NCBI RefSeq assembly: GCF_026212465.1 | Contig: NC_080063.1 | Span: forward strand, 1,924,501 to 1,988,500 | Source: Amaranthus tricolor | Taxonomy: Eukaryota > Streptophyta > Magnoliopsida > Caryophyllales > Amaranthaceae | Reading direction: 5' to 3' | DNA length: 64,000 bases | In this document: piece after piece, positions 13,846 to 26,718 of the stretch | How positions within the stretch are numbered: the first letter of the stretch is position 1 | Layout of the letters: the number at the start of each line of letters is the position of its first letter | Position numbers and translations under genes: made by a program | Notes under the pieces: model-generated | What the model was told of the DNA's origin: nothing | The model's input: only the letters and a program-made list of their open reading frames with translations | Databases searched by the model: none

Positions 13846-15581
13846 TAAACAAGAATTATTGGTCAATGACGAATGAACGATGAAGAATGAACAAGGATTA
13901 ATGCTCAATGACGAATGAACGGTGAAGAATGAACAAGGATCAATGATCAATGAAGAATGAACGATGAAGAATGAACAAGGATCAATGATCAATGAAGAAT
14001 GAACGATGAAGAATGAACAAGGATCAATGATCAATGACGAATGAACGTTGAAGAATGAACAAGGATCAATGATCAATGAAGAATTAACGATGAAGAATGA
14101 ACAAGGATCAATGATCAATAAAGAATAAACGATGAAGAATGAACAAGGATCAATGGTTAATGACGAATGAACGATGAAAAATGAACAAGGATCAATGATC
14201 AATGAAGAATGAACGATGAAGAATGAACAAGGATCAATGATCAATGAAGAATAAACAAGAATTATTGGTTAATGACGAATGAACGATGAAGAATGAACAA
14301 GGATCAATGATCAATGAATAATGAACGATGAAGAATGAACAAGGATCAATGATCAATGAAGAATGAACGATGAAGAATGAACAAGGATCAATTATCAATG
14401 AAGAATGAACGATGAAGAATGAACAAGGATCAATGATAAATGAAGAATAAACGATGAAGAATGAACAAGGATCAATGGTCAATGACGAATGAACGATGAA
14501 GAATGATCAAGGATCAATGATCAATGACAAATGAACGATGAAGAATGAACAAGGATCAATGATCAATGACGAATGAACGATGAAGAATGAACAAGGATCA
14601 ATGATCAATGAAGAATTAACGATGAAGAATGAACAAGGATCAATGATCAATGAAGAATAAACGATGAAGAATGAACAAGGATCAATGATCAATGAAGAAT
14701 GATCAATGAAGAATGAACAAGGATCAATGATCGATGAAGAATGAACGATGAAGAATGAACAAGGATCAATTATCAATGAAGAATGAACGATGAAGAATGA
14801 ACAAGGATCAATGATAAATGAAGAATAAACGATGAAGAGTGAACAAGGATCAATGGTCAATGACGAATGAACGATGAAGAATGATCAAGGATCAATGATC
14901 AATGACAAATGAACGATGAAGAATGAACAAGGATCAATGATCAATGAAGAATAAACGATGAAGAATGAATAAGGATCAATGATCAATGAAGAATGATCAA
15001 TGAAGAATGAACAAGGATCAATGATCGATGAATAATGAACGATGAAGAATGAACAAAGCTCAATGATCAATGACGAATGAACGATGAAGAATGAACAAGG
15101 ATCAATGATCAATGAAGAATGAACGATGAAGAATGAACAAGGATCAATAATCAATGAAGAATAAACGATGAAGAATGAACAAGGATCAATGGTCAATGAC
15201 GAATGAACGATGAAGAATGAACAAGGATCAATGATCAATGAAGAATGAACGATTAAGAATGAACAAGGATCAATGGTCAATGACGAATGAACGATGAAGA
15301 AAGAACAAGGATCAATGCTCAATGACGAATGAATGGTGAAGAATGAACAAGGATCAATGATCAATGAAGAATGAACGATTAAGAATGAACAAGGATCAAT
15401 GATCAATGAAGAATGAACGATGAAGAATGAACAAGGATCAATGATCAATGACGAATGAACGAAGAAGAATGAACAAGGATTAATGGTCAATGACGAATGA
15501 ACGATGAAGAATGAACAAGGATCAATGATCAATGAAGAATAAACGATGAAGAATGAACAAGGATCAATGATCAATGAAGAA

Positions 15582-18143
15582 TGAACGATGAAGAATGAAC
15601 AAGGATCAATGATCAATGACGAATGAACTATGAAGAATGAACAAGGATCAATGATCAATGAAGAATGAAAGATGAATAATGAACAAGGATCAATGATCAA
15701 TGACGAATGAACGATGAAGAATGAACAAGGATCAATGATCAATGAAGAATGAACAAGGATCATTGATCCATGAAAAATGAACGATGAAGAATGAACAAGG
15801 ATCAATGATCAATGAAGAATGATCAATGAAGAATGAACAAGGATCAATGATCGATGAATAATGAACGATGAAGAATGAACAAAGCTCAATGATCAATGAC
15901 GAATGAACGATGAAGAATGAACAAGGATCAATGATCAATGAAGAATGAACGATGAAGAATGAACAAGGATCAATAATCAATGAAGAATAAACGATGAAGA
16001 ATGAACAAGGATCAATGGTCAATGACGAATGAACGATGAAGAATGAACAAGGATCAATGATCAATGAAGAATGAACCATTAAGAATGAACAAGGATCAAT
16101 GGTCAATGACGAATGAACGATGAAGAAAGAACAAGGATCAATGCTCAATGACGAATGAATGGTGAAGAATGAACAAGGATCAATGATCAATGAAGAATGA
16201 ACGATTAAGAATGAACAAGGATCAATGATCAATGACGAATGAACGATGAAGAATGAACAAGGATCAATGATCAATGAAGAATGAACAAGGATCATTGATC
16301 CATGAAAAATGAACGATGAAGAATGAACAAGGATCAATGATCAATGACGAATGAACGATGAAGAATGAACAAGGATCAATGATCAATGAAGAATAAACGA
16401 TGAAGAATAAACAAGGATCAATGATCAATGAAGAATGAACGATAAAGAATGAACAAGGATTAATGGTCAATGACGAATAAACGATGAAGAATGAACAAGG
16501 AGCAATGATCAATGAAGAATGAACGATGAAGAAAGAAGAAGGATCAATGATCAATGAAGAATGAACGATGAAGAATGAACAAGGATCAATGATAAATGAC
16601 GAAGGAACGATAAAGAATCAACAAAGATCAATGATCAACGAAGAATGAACGATGAAGAATGAACAAGAACTAATGATCAATGACGAATGAACGATGAAGA
16701 ATGAACAAGGATCAATGATCAATAAAGAATGAACGATGAAGAATGAACAAGGATCAATGATCAATGAATAATGAACGATGAAGAATGAACAAGGATCAAT
16801 GATCAATGACGAATGAACGATGAAGAATGAACAAGGATTAATGGTCAATGACAAATGAACGATGAAGAATGAACAAGGATCAATGATCAATAAAGAATAA
16901 ACGATGAAGAATGAACAAGGATCAATGATCAATGAAGAATGAACGATGAAGAATGAACAAGGATCAATGATCGATGAATAATGAACGATGAAGAATGAAC
17001 AAAGCTCAATGATCAATGACGAATGAACGATGAAGAATGAACAAGGATCAATGATCAATGAAGAATGAACGATGAAGAATGAACAAGGATCAATAATCAA
17101 TGAAGAATAAACGATGAAGAATGAACAAGGATCAATGGTCAATGACGAATGAACGATGAAGAATGAACAAGGATCAATGATCAATGAAGAATGAACGATT
17201 AAGAATGAACAAGGATCAATGGTCAATGACGAATGAACGATGAAGAATGAACAAGGATCAATGATCAATGAAGAATGAACGATGAAGAATGAACAAGGAT
17301 CAATGCTCAATGACGAATGAATGGTGAAGAATGAACAAGGATCAATGATCAATGAAGAATGAACGTTTAAGAATGAACAAGGATCAATGATCAATGAAGA
17401 ATGAACGATGAAGAATGAACAAGGATCAATGATCAATGACGAATGAACGAAGAAGAATGAACAAGGATTAATGGTCAATGACGAATGAACGATGAAGAAT
17501 GAACAATGATCAATGATCAATGAAGAATAAACGATGAAGAATGAACAAGGATCAATGATCAATGAAGAATGAACGATGAAGAATGAACAAGGATCAATGA
17601 TCAATGACGAATGAACTATGAAGAATGAACAAGGATCAATAATCAATGAACAATGAAAGATGAATAATGAACAAGGATCAATGATCAATGACGAATGAAC
17701 GATGAAGAATGAACAAGGATCAATGATCAATGAAGAATGAACAAGGATCATTGATCCATGAAAAATGAACGATGAAGAATGAACAAGGATCAATGATCAA
17801 TGACGAATGAACGATGAAGAATGAACAAGGATCAATGATCAATGAAGAATAAACGATGAAGAATAAACAAGGATCAATGATCAATGAAGAATGAACGATA
17901 AAGAATGAACAAGGATCAATGATCAATGAAGAATGAACGATGAAGAATGAACATGGATCAATGATCAATAACGAATGAACGAAGAAGAATGAACAAGGAT
18001 CAATGATCAATGAAGAATAAACGATGAAGAATGAACAAGTATCAATGGTTAATGACGAATGAACGATGAAAAATGAAAAAGGATCAATGATCAATGAAGA
18101 ATGAACGATGAAGAATGAACAAGGATCAATGATCAATGAAGAA
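15582..18143 (+). repeat. Adjacent tandem duplication, 2,562 bp (61 units), copy 1
   Basis: The segment is followed directly by a second copy at about 18144-20705. M3 sites 15757, 16289 and 17745 correspond to 18319, 18851 and 20307, each 2,562 bp apart, which is exactly 61 x 42 bp. The GAACTAT unit at 15625 matches the one at 18187. Shared rare variants include GAACCAT followed by TAAGAAT near 16.07 and 18.63 kb and GAACAATGATC near 17.50 and 20.07 kb. Differences are few, for example GGAGCAAT near 16.50 kb and GATGAAT near 19.66 kb. It looks like the product of one unequal exchange between sister arrays. Edges are placed from marker offsets. Confidence 0.78.
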
Positions 18144-20705
18144 TGAACGATGAAGAATGAACAAGGATCAATGATCAATGACGAATGAACTATGAAGAAT
18201 GAACAAGGATCAATGATCAATGAAGAATGAAAGATGAATAATGAACAAGGATCAATGATCAATGACGAATGAACGATGAAGAATGAACAAGGATCAATGA
18301 TCAATGAAGAATGAACAAGGATCATTGATCCATGAAAAATGAACGATGAAGAATGAACAAGGATCAATGATCAATGAAGAATGATCAATGAAGAATGAAC
18401 AAGGATCAATGATCGATGAATAATGAACGATGAAGAATGAACAAAGCTCAATGATCAATGACGAATGAACGATGAAGAATGAACAAGGATCAATGATCAA
18501 TGAAGAATGAACGATGAAGAATGAACAAGGATCAATAATCAATGAAGAATAAACGATGAAGAATGAACAAGGATCAATGGTCAATGACGAATGAACGATG
18601 AAGAATGAACAAGGATCAATGATCAATGAAGAATGAACCATTAAGAATGAACAAGGATCAATGGTCAATGACGAATGAACGATGAAGAAAGAACAAGGAT
18701 CAATGCTCAATGACGAATGAATGGTGAAGAATGAACAAGGATCAATGATCAATGAAGAATGAACGATTAAGAATGAACAAGGATCAATGATCAATGACGA
18801 ATGAACGATGAAGAATGAACAAGGATCAATGATCAATGAAGAATGAACAAGGATCATTGATCCATGAAAAATGAACGATGAAGAATGAACAAGGATCAAT
18901 GATCAATGACGAATGAACGATGAAGAATGAACAAGGATCAATGATCAATGAAGAATAAACGATGAAGAATAAACAAGGATCAATGATCAATGAAGAATGA
19001 ACGATAAAGAATGAACAAGGATTAATGGTCAATGACGAATAAACGATGAAGAATGAACAAGGATCAATGATCAATGAAGAATGAACGATGAAGAAAGAAG
19101 AAGGATCAATGATCAATGAAGAATGAACGATGAAGAATGAACAAGGATCAATGATAAATGACGAAGGAACGATAAAGAATCAACAAAGATCAATGATCAA
19201 CGAAGAATGAACGATGAAGAATGAACAAGAACTAATGATCAATGACGAATGAACGATGAAGAATGAACAAGGATCAATGATCAATAAAGAATGAACGATG
19301 AAGAATGAACAAGGATCAATGATCAATGAATAATGAACGATGAAGAATGAACAAGGATCAATGATCAATGACGAATGAACGATGAAGAATGAACAAGGAT
19401 TAATGGTCAATGACAAATGAACGATGAAGAATGAACAAGGATCAATGATCAATAAAGAATAAACGATGAAGAATGAACAAGGATCAATGATCAATGAAGA
19501 ATGAACGATGAAGAATGAACAAGGATCAATGATCGATGAATAATGAACGATGAAGAATGAACAAAGCTCAATGATCAATGACGAATGAACGATGAAGAAT
19601 GAACAAGGATCAATGATCAATGAAGAATGAACGATGAAGAATGAACAAGGATCAATAATCAATGATGAATAAACGATGAAGAATGAACAAGGATCAATGG
19701 TCAATGACGAATGAACGATAAAGAATGAACAAGGATCAATGATCAATGAAGAATGAACGATTAAGAATGAACAAGGATCAATGGTCAATGACGAATGAAC
19801 GATGAAGAATGAACAAGGATCAATGATCAATGAAGAATGAACGATGAAGAATGAACAAGGATCAATGCTCAATGACGAATGAATGGTGAAGAATGAACAA
19901 GGATCAATGATCAATGAAGAATGAACGTTTAAGAATGAACAAGGATCAATGATCAATGAAGAATGAACGATGAAGAATGAACAAGGATCAATGATCAATG
20001 ACGAATGAACGAAGAAGAATGAACAAGGATTAATGGTCAATGACGAATGAACGATGAAGAATGTACAATGATCAATGATCAATGAAGAATAAACGATGAA
20101 GAATGAACAAGGATCAATGATCAATGAAGAATGAACGATGAAGAATGAACAAGGATCAATGATCAATGACGAATGAACTATGAAGAATGAACAAGGATCA
20201 ATAATCAATGAACAATGAAAGATGAATAATGAACAAGGATCAATGATCAATGACGAATGAACGATGAAGAATGAACAAGGATCAATGATCAATGAAGAAT
20301 GAACAAGGATCATTGATCCATGAAAAATGAACGATGAAGAATGAACAAGGATCAATGATCAATGACGAATGAACGATGAAGAATGAACAAGGATCAATGA
20401 TCAATGAAGAATAAACGATGAAGAATAAACAAGGATCAATGATCAATGAAGAATGAACGATAAAGAATGAACAAGGATCAATGATCAATGAAGAATGAAC
20501 GATGAAGAATGAACATGGATCAATGATCAATAACGAATGAACGAAGAAGAATGAACAAGGATCAATGATCAATGAAGAATAAACGATGAAGAATGAACAA
20601 GTATCAATGGTTAATGACGAATGAACGATGAAAAATGAAAAAGGATCAATGATCAATGAAGAATGAACGATGAAGAATGAACAAGGATCAATGATCAATG
20701 AAGAA
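18144..20705 (+). repeat. Adjacent tandem duplication, 2,562 bp, copy 2
   Basis: This is the second copy of the preceding 2,562-bp block. It ends where an M1 junction begins at 20707, the same kind of junction that follows the related block at 13847. Its M3 sites 18851 and 20307 recur again at 21735 and 23191 (offset 2,884 bp), so the next block to the right is a third, longer and more diverged relative. A private change, GTACAATGATC, lies near 20.06 kb. Confidence 0.75.
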
Positions 20706-23700
20706 TAAACAAGAATTATTGGTCAATGACGAATGAACGATGAAGAATGAACAAGGATTAATGCTCAATGACGAATGAACGGTGAAGAATGAACAAGGAT
20801 CAATGATCAATGAAGAATGAACGATGAAGAATGAACAAGGATCAATGATCAATGAAGAATGAACGATGAAGAATGAACAAGGATCAATGATCAATGACGA
20901 ATGAACGTTGAAGAATGAACAAGGATCAATGATCAATGAAGAATTAACGATGAAGAATGAACAAGGATCAATGATCAATGAAGAATAAACGATGAAGAAT
21001 GAACAAGGATCAATGATCAATGAAGAATGATCAATGAAGAATGAACAAGGATCAATGATCGATGAATAATGAACGATGAAGAATGAACAAAGCTCAATGA
21101 TCAATGACGAATGAACGATGAAGAATGAACAAGGATCAATGATCAATGAAGAATGAACGATGAAGAATGAACAAGGATCAATAATCAATGAAGAATAAAC
21201 GATGAAGAATGAACAAGGATCAATGTTCAATGACGAATGAACGATGAAGAATGAACAAGGATCAATGATCAATGAAGAATGAACAAGGATCAATTCTCAA
21301 TGACGAATGAATGGTGAAGAATGAACAAGGATCAATGATCAATGAAGAATGAACGATTAAGAATGAACAAGGATCAATGATCAATGAAGAATGAACGATG
21401 AAGAATGAACAAGGATCAATGATCAATGACGAATGAACGAAGAAGAATGAACAAGGATTAATGGTCAATGACGAATGAACGATGAAGAATGAACAAGGAT
21501 CAATGATCAATGAAGAATAAACGATGAAGAATGAACAAGGATCAATGATCAATGAAGAATGAACGATGAAGAATGAACAAGGATCAATGATCAATGACGA
21601 ATGAACTATGAAGAATTAACAAGGATCAATGATCAATGAAGAATGAAAGATGAATAATGAACAAGGATCAATGATCAATGACGAATGAACGATGAAGAAT
21701 GAACAAGGATCAATGTTCAATGAAGAATAAACAAGGATCATTGATCCATGAAAAATAAACGATGAAGAATGAACAAGGATCAATGATCAATGACGAATGA
21801 ACGATGAAGAATGAACAAGGATCAATGATCAATGAAGAATAAACGATGAAGAATAAACAAGGATCAATGATCAATGAAGAATGAACGATAAAGAATGAAC
21901 AAGGATTAATGGTCAATGACGAATAAACGATGAAGAATGAACAAGGATCAATGATCAATGAAGAATGAACGATGAAGAATGAACAAGGATCAATGATCAA
22001 TGAAGAATGAACGATGAAGAATGAACAAGGATCAATGATAAATGACGAAGGAACGATAAAGAATCAACAAAGATCAATGATCAATGAAGAATGAACGATG
22101 AAGAATGAACAAGAACTAATGATCAATGACGAATGAACGATGAAGAATGAACAAGGATCAATGATCAATAAAGAATGAACGATGAAGAATGAACAAGGAT
22201 CAATGATCAATGAATAATGAACGATGAAGAATGAACAAGGATCAATGATCAATGACGAATGAACGATGAAGAATGAACAAGGATTAATGGTCAATGACAA
22301 ATGAACGATGAAGAATGAACAAGGATCAATGATCAATGAAGAATAAACGATGAAGAATGAACAAGGATCAATGATCAATGAAGAATGAACGATGAAGAAT
22401 GAACAAGGATCAATGATCGATGAATAATGAACGATGAAGAATGAACAAAGCTCAATGATCAATGACGAATGAACGATGAAGAATGAACAAGGATCAATGA
22501 TCAATGAAGAATGAACGATGAAGAATGAACAAGGATCAATAATCAATGAAGAATAAACGATGAAGAATGAACAAGGATCAATGGTCAATGACGAATGAAC
22601 GATGAAGAATGAACAAGGATCAATGATCAATGAAGAATGAACGATTAAGAATGAACAAGGATCAATGGTCAATGACGAATGAACGATGAAGAATGAACAA
22701 GGATCAATGATCAATGAAGAATGAACGATGAAGAATGAACAAGGATCAATGCTCAATGACGAATGAATGGTGAAGAATGAACAAGGATCAATGATCAATG
22801 AAGAATGAACGATTAAGAATGAACAAGGATCAATGATAATTGAAGAATGAATGATGAAGAATGAACAAGGATCAATGATCAATGACGAATGAACGAAGAA
22901 GAATGAACAAGGATTAATGGTCAATGACGAATGAACGATGAAGAATGAACAAGGATCAATGATCAATGAAGAATAAACGATGAAGAATGAACAAGGATCA
23001 ATGATCAATGAAGAATGAACGATGAAGAATGAACAAGGATCAATGATCAATGACGAATGAACTATGAAGAATGAACAAGGATCAATGATCAATGAAGAAT
23101 GAAAGATGAATAATGAACAAGGATCAATGATCAATGACGAATGAACGATGAAGAATGAACAAGGATAAATGATCAATGAAGAATGAACAAGGATCATTGA
23201 TCCATGAAAAATGAACGATGAAGAATGAACAAGGATCAATGATCAATGACGAATGAACGATGAAGAATGAACAAGGATCAATGATCAATGAAGAATAAAC
23301 GATGAAGAATAAACAAGGATCAATGATCAATGAAGAATGAACGATAAAGAATGAACAAGGATTAATGGTCAATGACGAATAAACGATGAAGAATGAACAA
23401 GGATCAATGATCAATGAAGAATGAACGATGAAGAATGAACAAGGATCAATGATCAATGAAGAATGAACGATGAAGAATGAACAAGGGTCAATGATAAATG
23501 ACGAAGGAACGATAAAGAATCAACAAAGATCAATGATCAATGAAGAATGAACGATGAAGAATGAACAAGAATTAATGATCAATGACGAATGAACGATGAA
23601 GAATGAACAAGGATCAATGATGAATGAAGAATGAACGATGAAGAATGGACAAGGATCAATGATCAATGAATAATGAACGATGAAGAATGAACAAGGATCA

Positions 23701-24681
23701 ATGATCAATGACGAATGAACGATGAAGAATGAACAAGGATTAATGGTCAATGACAAATGAACGATGAAGAATGAACAAGGATCAATGATCAATGAAGAAT
23801 AAACGATGAAGAATGAACAAGGATCAATGATCAATGAAGAATGAACGATGAAGAATGAACAAGGATCAATGATCGATGAATAATGAATGATGAAGAATGA
23901 ACAAAGCTCAATGATCAATGACGAATGAACGATGAAGGATGAACAAGGATCAATGATCAATGAAGAATGAACGATGAAGAATGAACAAGGATCAATGATC
24001 AATGAAGAATAAACGATGAAGAATGAATAAGGATCAATGGTCAATGACGAATGAACGAAGAAGAATGAACAAGGATTAATGGTCAATGACGAATGAACGA
24101 TGAAGAATGAACAAGGATCAATGATCAATGAAGAATAAACGATGAAGAATGAACAAGGATCAATGATCATTGAAGAATGAACGATGAAGAATGAACAAGG
24201 ATCAATGATCAATGACGAATGAACTATGAAGAATGAACAAGGATCAATGATCAATGAAGAATGAAAGATGAATAATGAACAAGGATCAATGATCAATGAC
24301 GAATGAACGATGAAGAATGAAGAAGGATCAATGATCAATGAAGAATAAACAAGGATCATTGATCCATGAAAAATGAACGATGAAGAATGAACAAGGATCA
24401 ATGATCAATGACGAATGAACGATGAAGAATGAACAAGGATCAATGATCAATGAAGAATAAACGATGAAGAATAAACAAGGATCAATGATCAATGAAGAAT
24501 GAACGATAAAGAATGAACAAGGATTAATGGTCAATGACGAATAAACGATGAAGAATGAACAAGGATCAATGATCAATGAAGAATGAACGATGAAGAATGA
24601 ACAAGGATCAATGATCAATGAAGAATGAACGATGAAGAATGAACAAGGATCAATGATAAATGACGAAGGAACGATAAAGAA

Positions 24682-26718
24682 TCAACAAAGATCAATGATC
24701 AATGAAGAATGAACGATGAAGAATGAACAAGAACTAATGATCAATGACGAATGAACGATGAAGAATGAACAAGGATCAATGATCAATAAAGAATGTACGA
24801 TGAAGAATGAACAAGGATCAATGATCAATGAATAATGAACGATGAAGAATGAACAAGGATCAATGATCAATGACGAATGAACGATGAAGAATGAACAAGG
24901 ATTAATGGTCAATGACAAATGAACGATGAAGAATGAACAAGGATCAATGATCAATGAAGAATAAACGATGAAGAATGAACAAGGATCAATGATCAATGAA
25001 GAATGAACGATGAAGAATGAACAAGGATCAATGATCGATGAATAATGAACGATGAAGAATGAACAAAGCTCAATGATCAATGACGAATGAACGATGAAGA
25101 ATGAACAAGGATAAATGATCAATGAAGAATGAACGATGAAGAATGAACAAGGATCAATAATCAATGAAGAATAAACGATGAAGAATGAACAAGGATCAAT
25201 GGTCAATGTCGAATGAACGATGAAGAATGAACAAGGATCAATGATCAATGAAAAATGAACGATTAAGAATGAACAAGGATCAATGGTCAATGACGAATGA
25301 ACGATGAAGAATGAACAAGGATCAATGATCAATGATGAATGAACGATGAAGAATGAACAAGGATCAATGCTCAATGACGAATGAATGGTGAAGAATGAAC
25401 AAGGATCAATGATCAATGAAGAATGAACGATTAAGAATGAACAAGGATCAATGATCAATGAAGAATGAACGATGAAGAATGAAAAAGGATCAATGATCAA
25501 TGACGAATGAACGAAGAAGAATGAACAAGGATTAATGGTCAATGACGAATGAACGATGAAGAATGAACAAGGATCAATGATCAATGAAGAATAAACGATG
25601 AAGAATGAACAAGGATCAATGATCAATGAAGAATGAACGATGAAGAATGAACAAGGATCAATGATCAATGACGAATGAACTATGAAGAATGAACAAGGAT
25701 CAATGATCAATGAAGAATGAAAGATGAATAATGAACAAGGATCAATGATCAATGAAGAATGAACGATGAAGAATGAACAAGAATTAATGATCAATGACGA
25801 ATGAACGATGAAGAATAAACAAGGATCAATGATCAATGAAGAATGAACGATGAAGAATGAACAAGGATCAATGATCAATGAATAATGAACGATGAAGAAT
25901 GAACAAGGATCAATGATCAATGACGAATGAACGATGAAGAATGAACAAGGATTAATGGTCAATGACAAATGAACGATGAAGAATGAACAAGGATCAATGA
26001 TCAATGAAGAATAAACGATGAAGAATGAACAAGGATCAATGATCAATGAAGAATGAACGATGAAGAATGAACAAGGATCAATGATCGATGAATAATGAAC
26101 GATGAAGAATGAACAAAGCTCAATGATCAATGACGAATGAACGATGAAGGATGAACAAGGATCAATGATCAATGAAGAATGAACGATGAAGAATGAACAA
26201 GGATCAATGATCAATGAAGAATAAACGATGAAGAATGAACAAGGATCAATGGTCAATGACGAATGAACGATGAAGAATGAACAAGGATCAATGATCAATG
26301 AAGAATGAACGATGAAGAATGAACAAGGATCAATGGTCAATGACGAATGAACGATGAAGAATGAACAAGGATCAATGATCAATGAAGAAAGAACGATGAA
26401 GAATGAACAAGGATCAATGCTCAATGACGAATGAATGATGAAGAATGAATAAGGATCAATGATCAATGAAGAATGAACGACAAAGAATGAACAAGGATCA
26501 ATGATCAATGAAGAATTAACGATGAAGAATGAACAAGGATCAATGATCAATGACGAATGAACGAAGAAGAATGAACAAGGATCAATGATCAATGAAGAAT
26601 AAACGATGAAGAATGAACAAGTATCAATGGTTAATGACGAATGAACGATGAAAAATGAACAAGGATCAATGATCAATGAAGAATGAACGATGAAGAATGA
26701 ACAAGGATCAATGATCAT
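24682..26718 (-). other. Longest minus-strand open frame; by-product of the repeat, not called as a gene
   Basis: This 678-codon frame starts at a TTG and would encode a 14-residue repeat, IIDPCSFFIVHSSL, throughout. It is open because 42 bp is 14 codons and one of three minus-strand frames of the unit has no stop. Its length only reports the longest run here without a 28-bp short unit. Evidence against coding: dozens of similar frames of about 60 to 420 codons cover the window, they end wherever a 14-bp step occurs, replacement changes are common at most positions (I/T/S/N, H/Y/N/L), and no ribosome-binding site, promoter or non-repetitive domain accompanies them. Transcription of the satellite is possible but not shown by the sequence. 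Confidence 0.9.

Larger units (their letters stand above)
1..14266 (+). repeat. Array domain A: mixed M1 and M3 junctions
   Basis: This stretch holds only satellite units. Fifteen M1 junctions are visible, with AAACAAG starting at 323, 729, 1765, 2171, 3655, 4313, 4705, 5027, 6049, 7295, 7701, 9059, 10333, 13847 and 14253. Seven M3 junctions have GGATCATTGATCC starting at 3255, 5901, 8743, 10227, 11459, 11991 and 13447. A segment from 304 recurs at 1746 (offset 1,442 bp), and related blocks recur at 7276 and 13828. Three M1 junctions at 7701, 9059 and 10333 (spacings 1,358 and 1,274 bp) head similar blocks. No gene, promoter or mobile element is seen. Confidence 0.85.

Noticed and set aside
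24682..26718. A domain free of short units preserved by selection
   Set aside because: Lengths between short units vary widely across the window and this is simply the longest; nothing else distinguishes its units.
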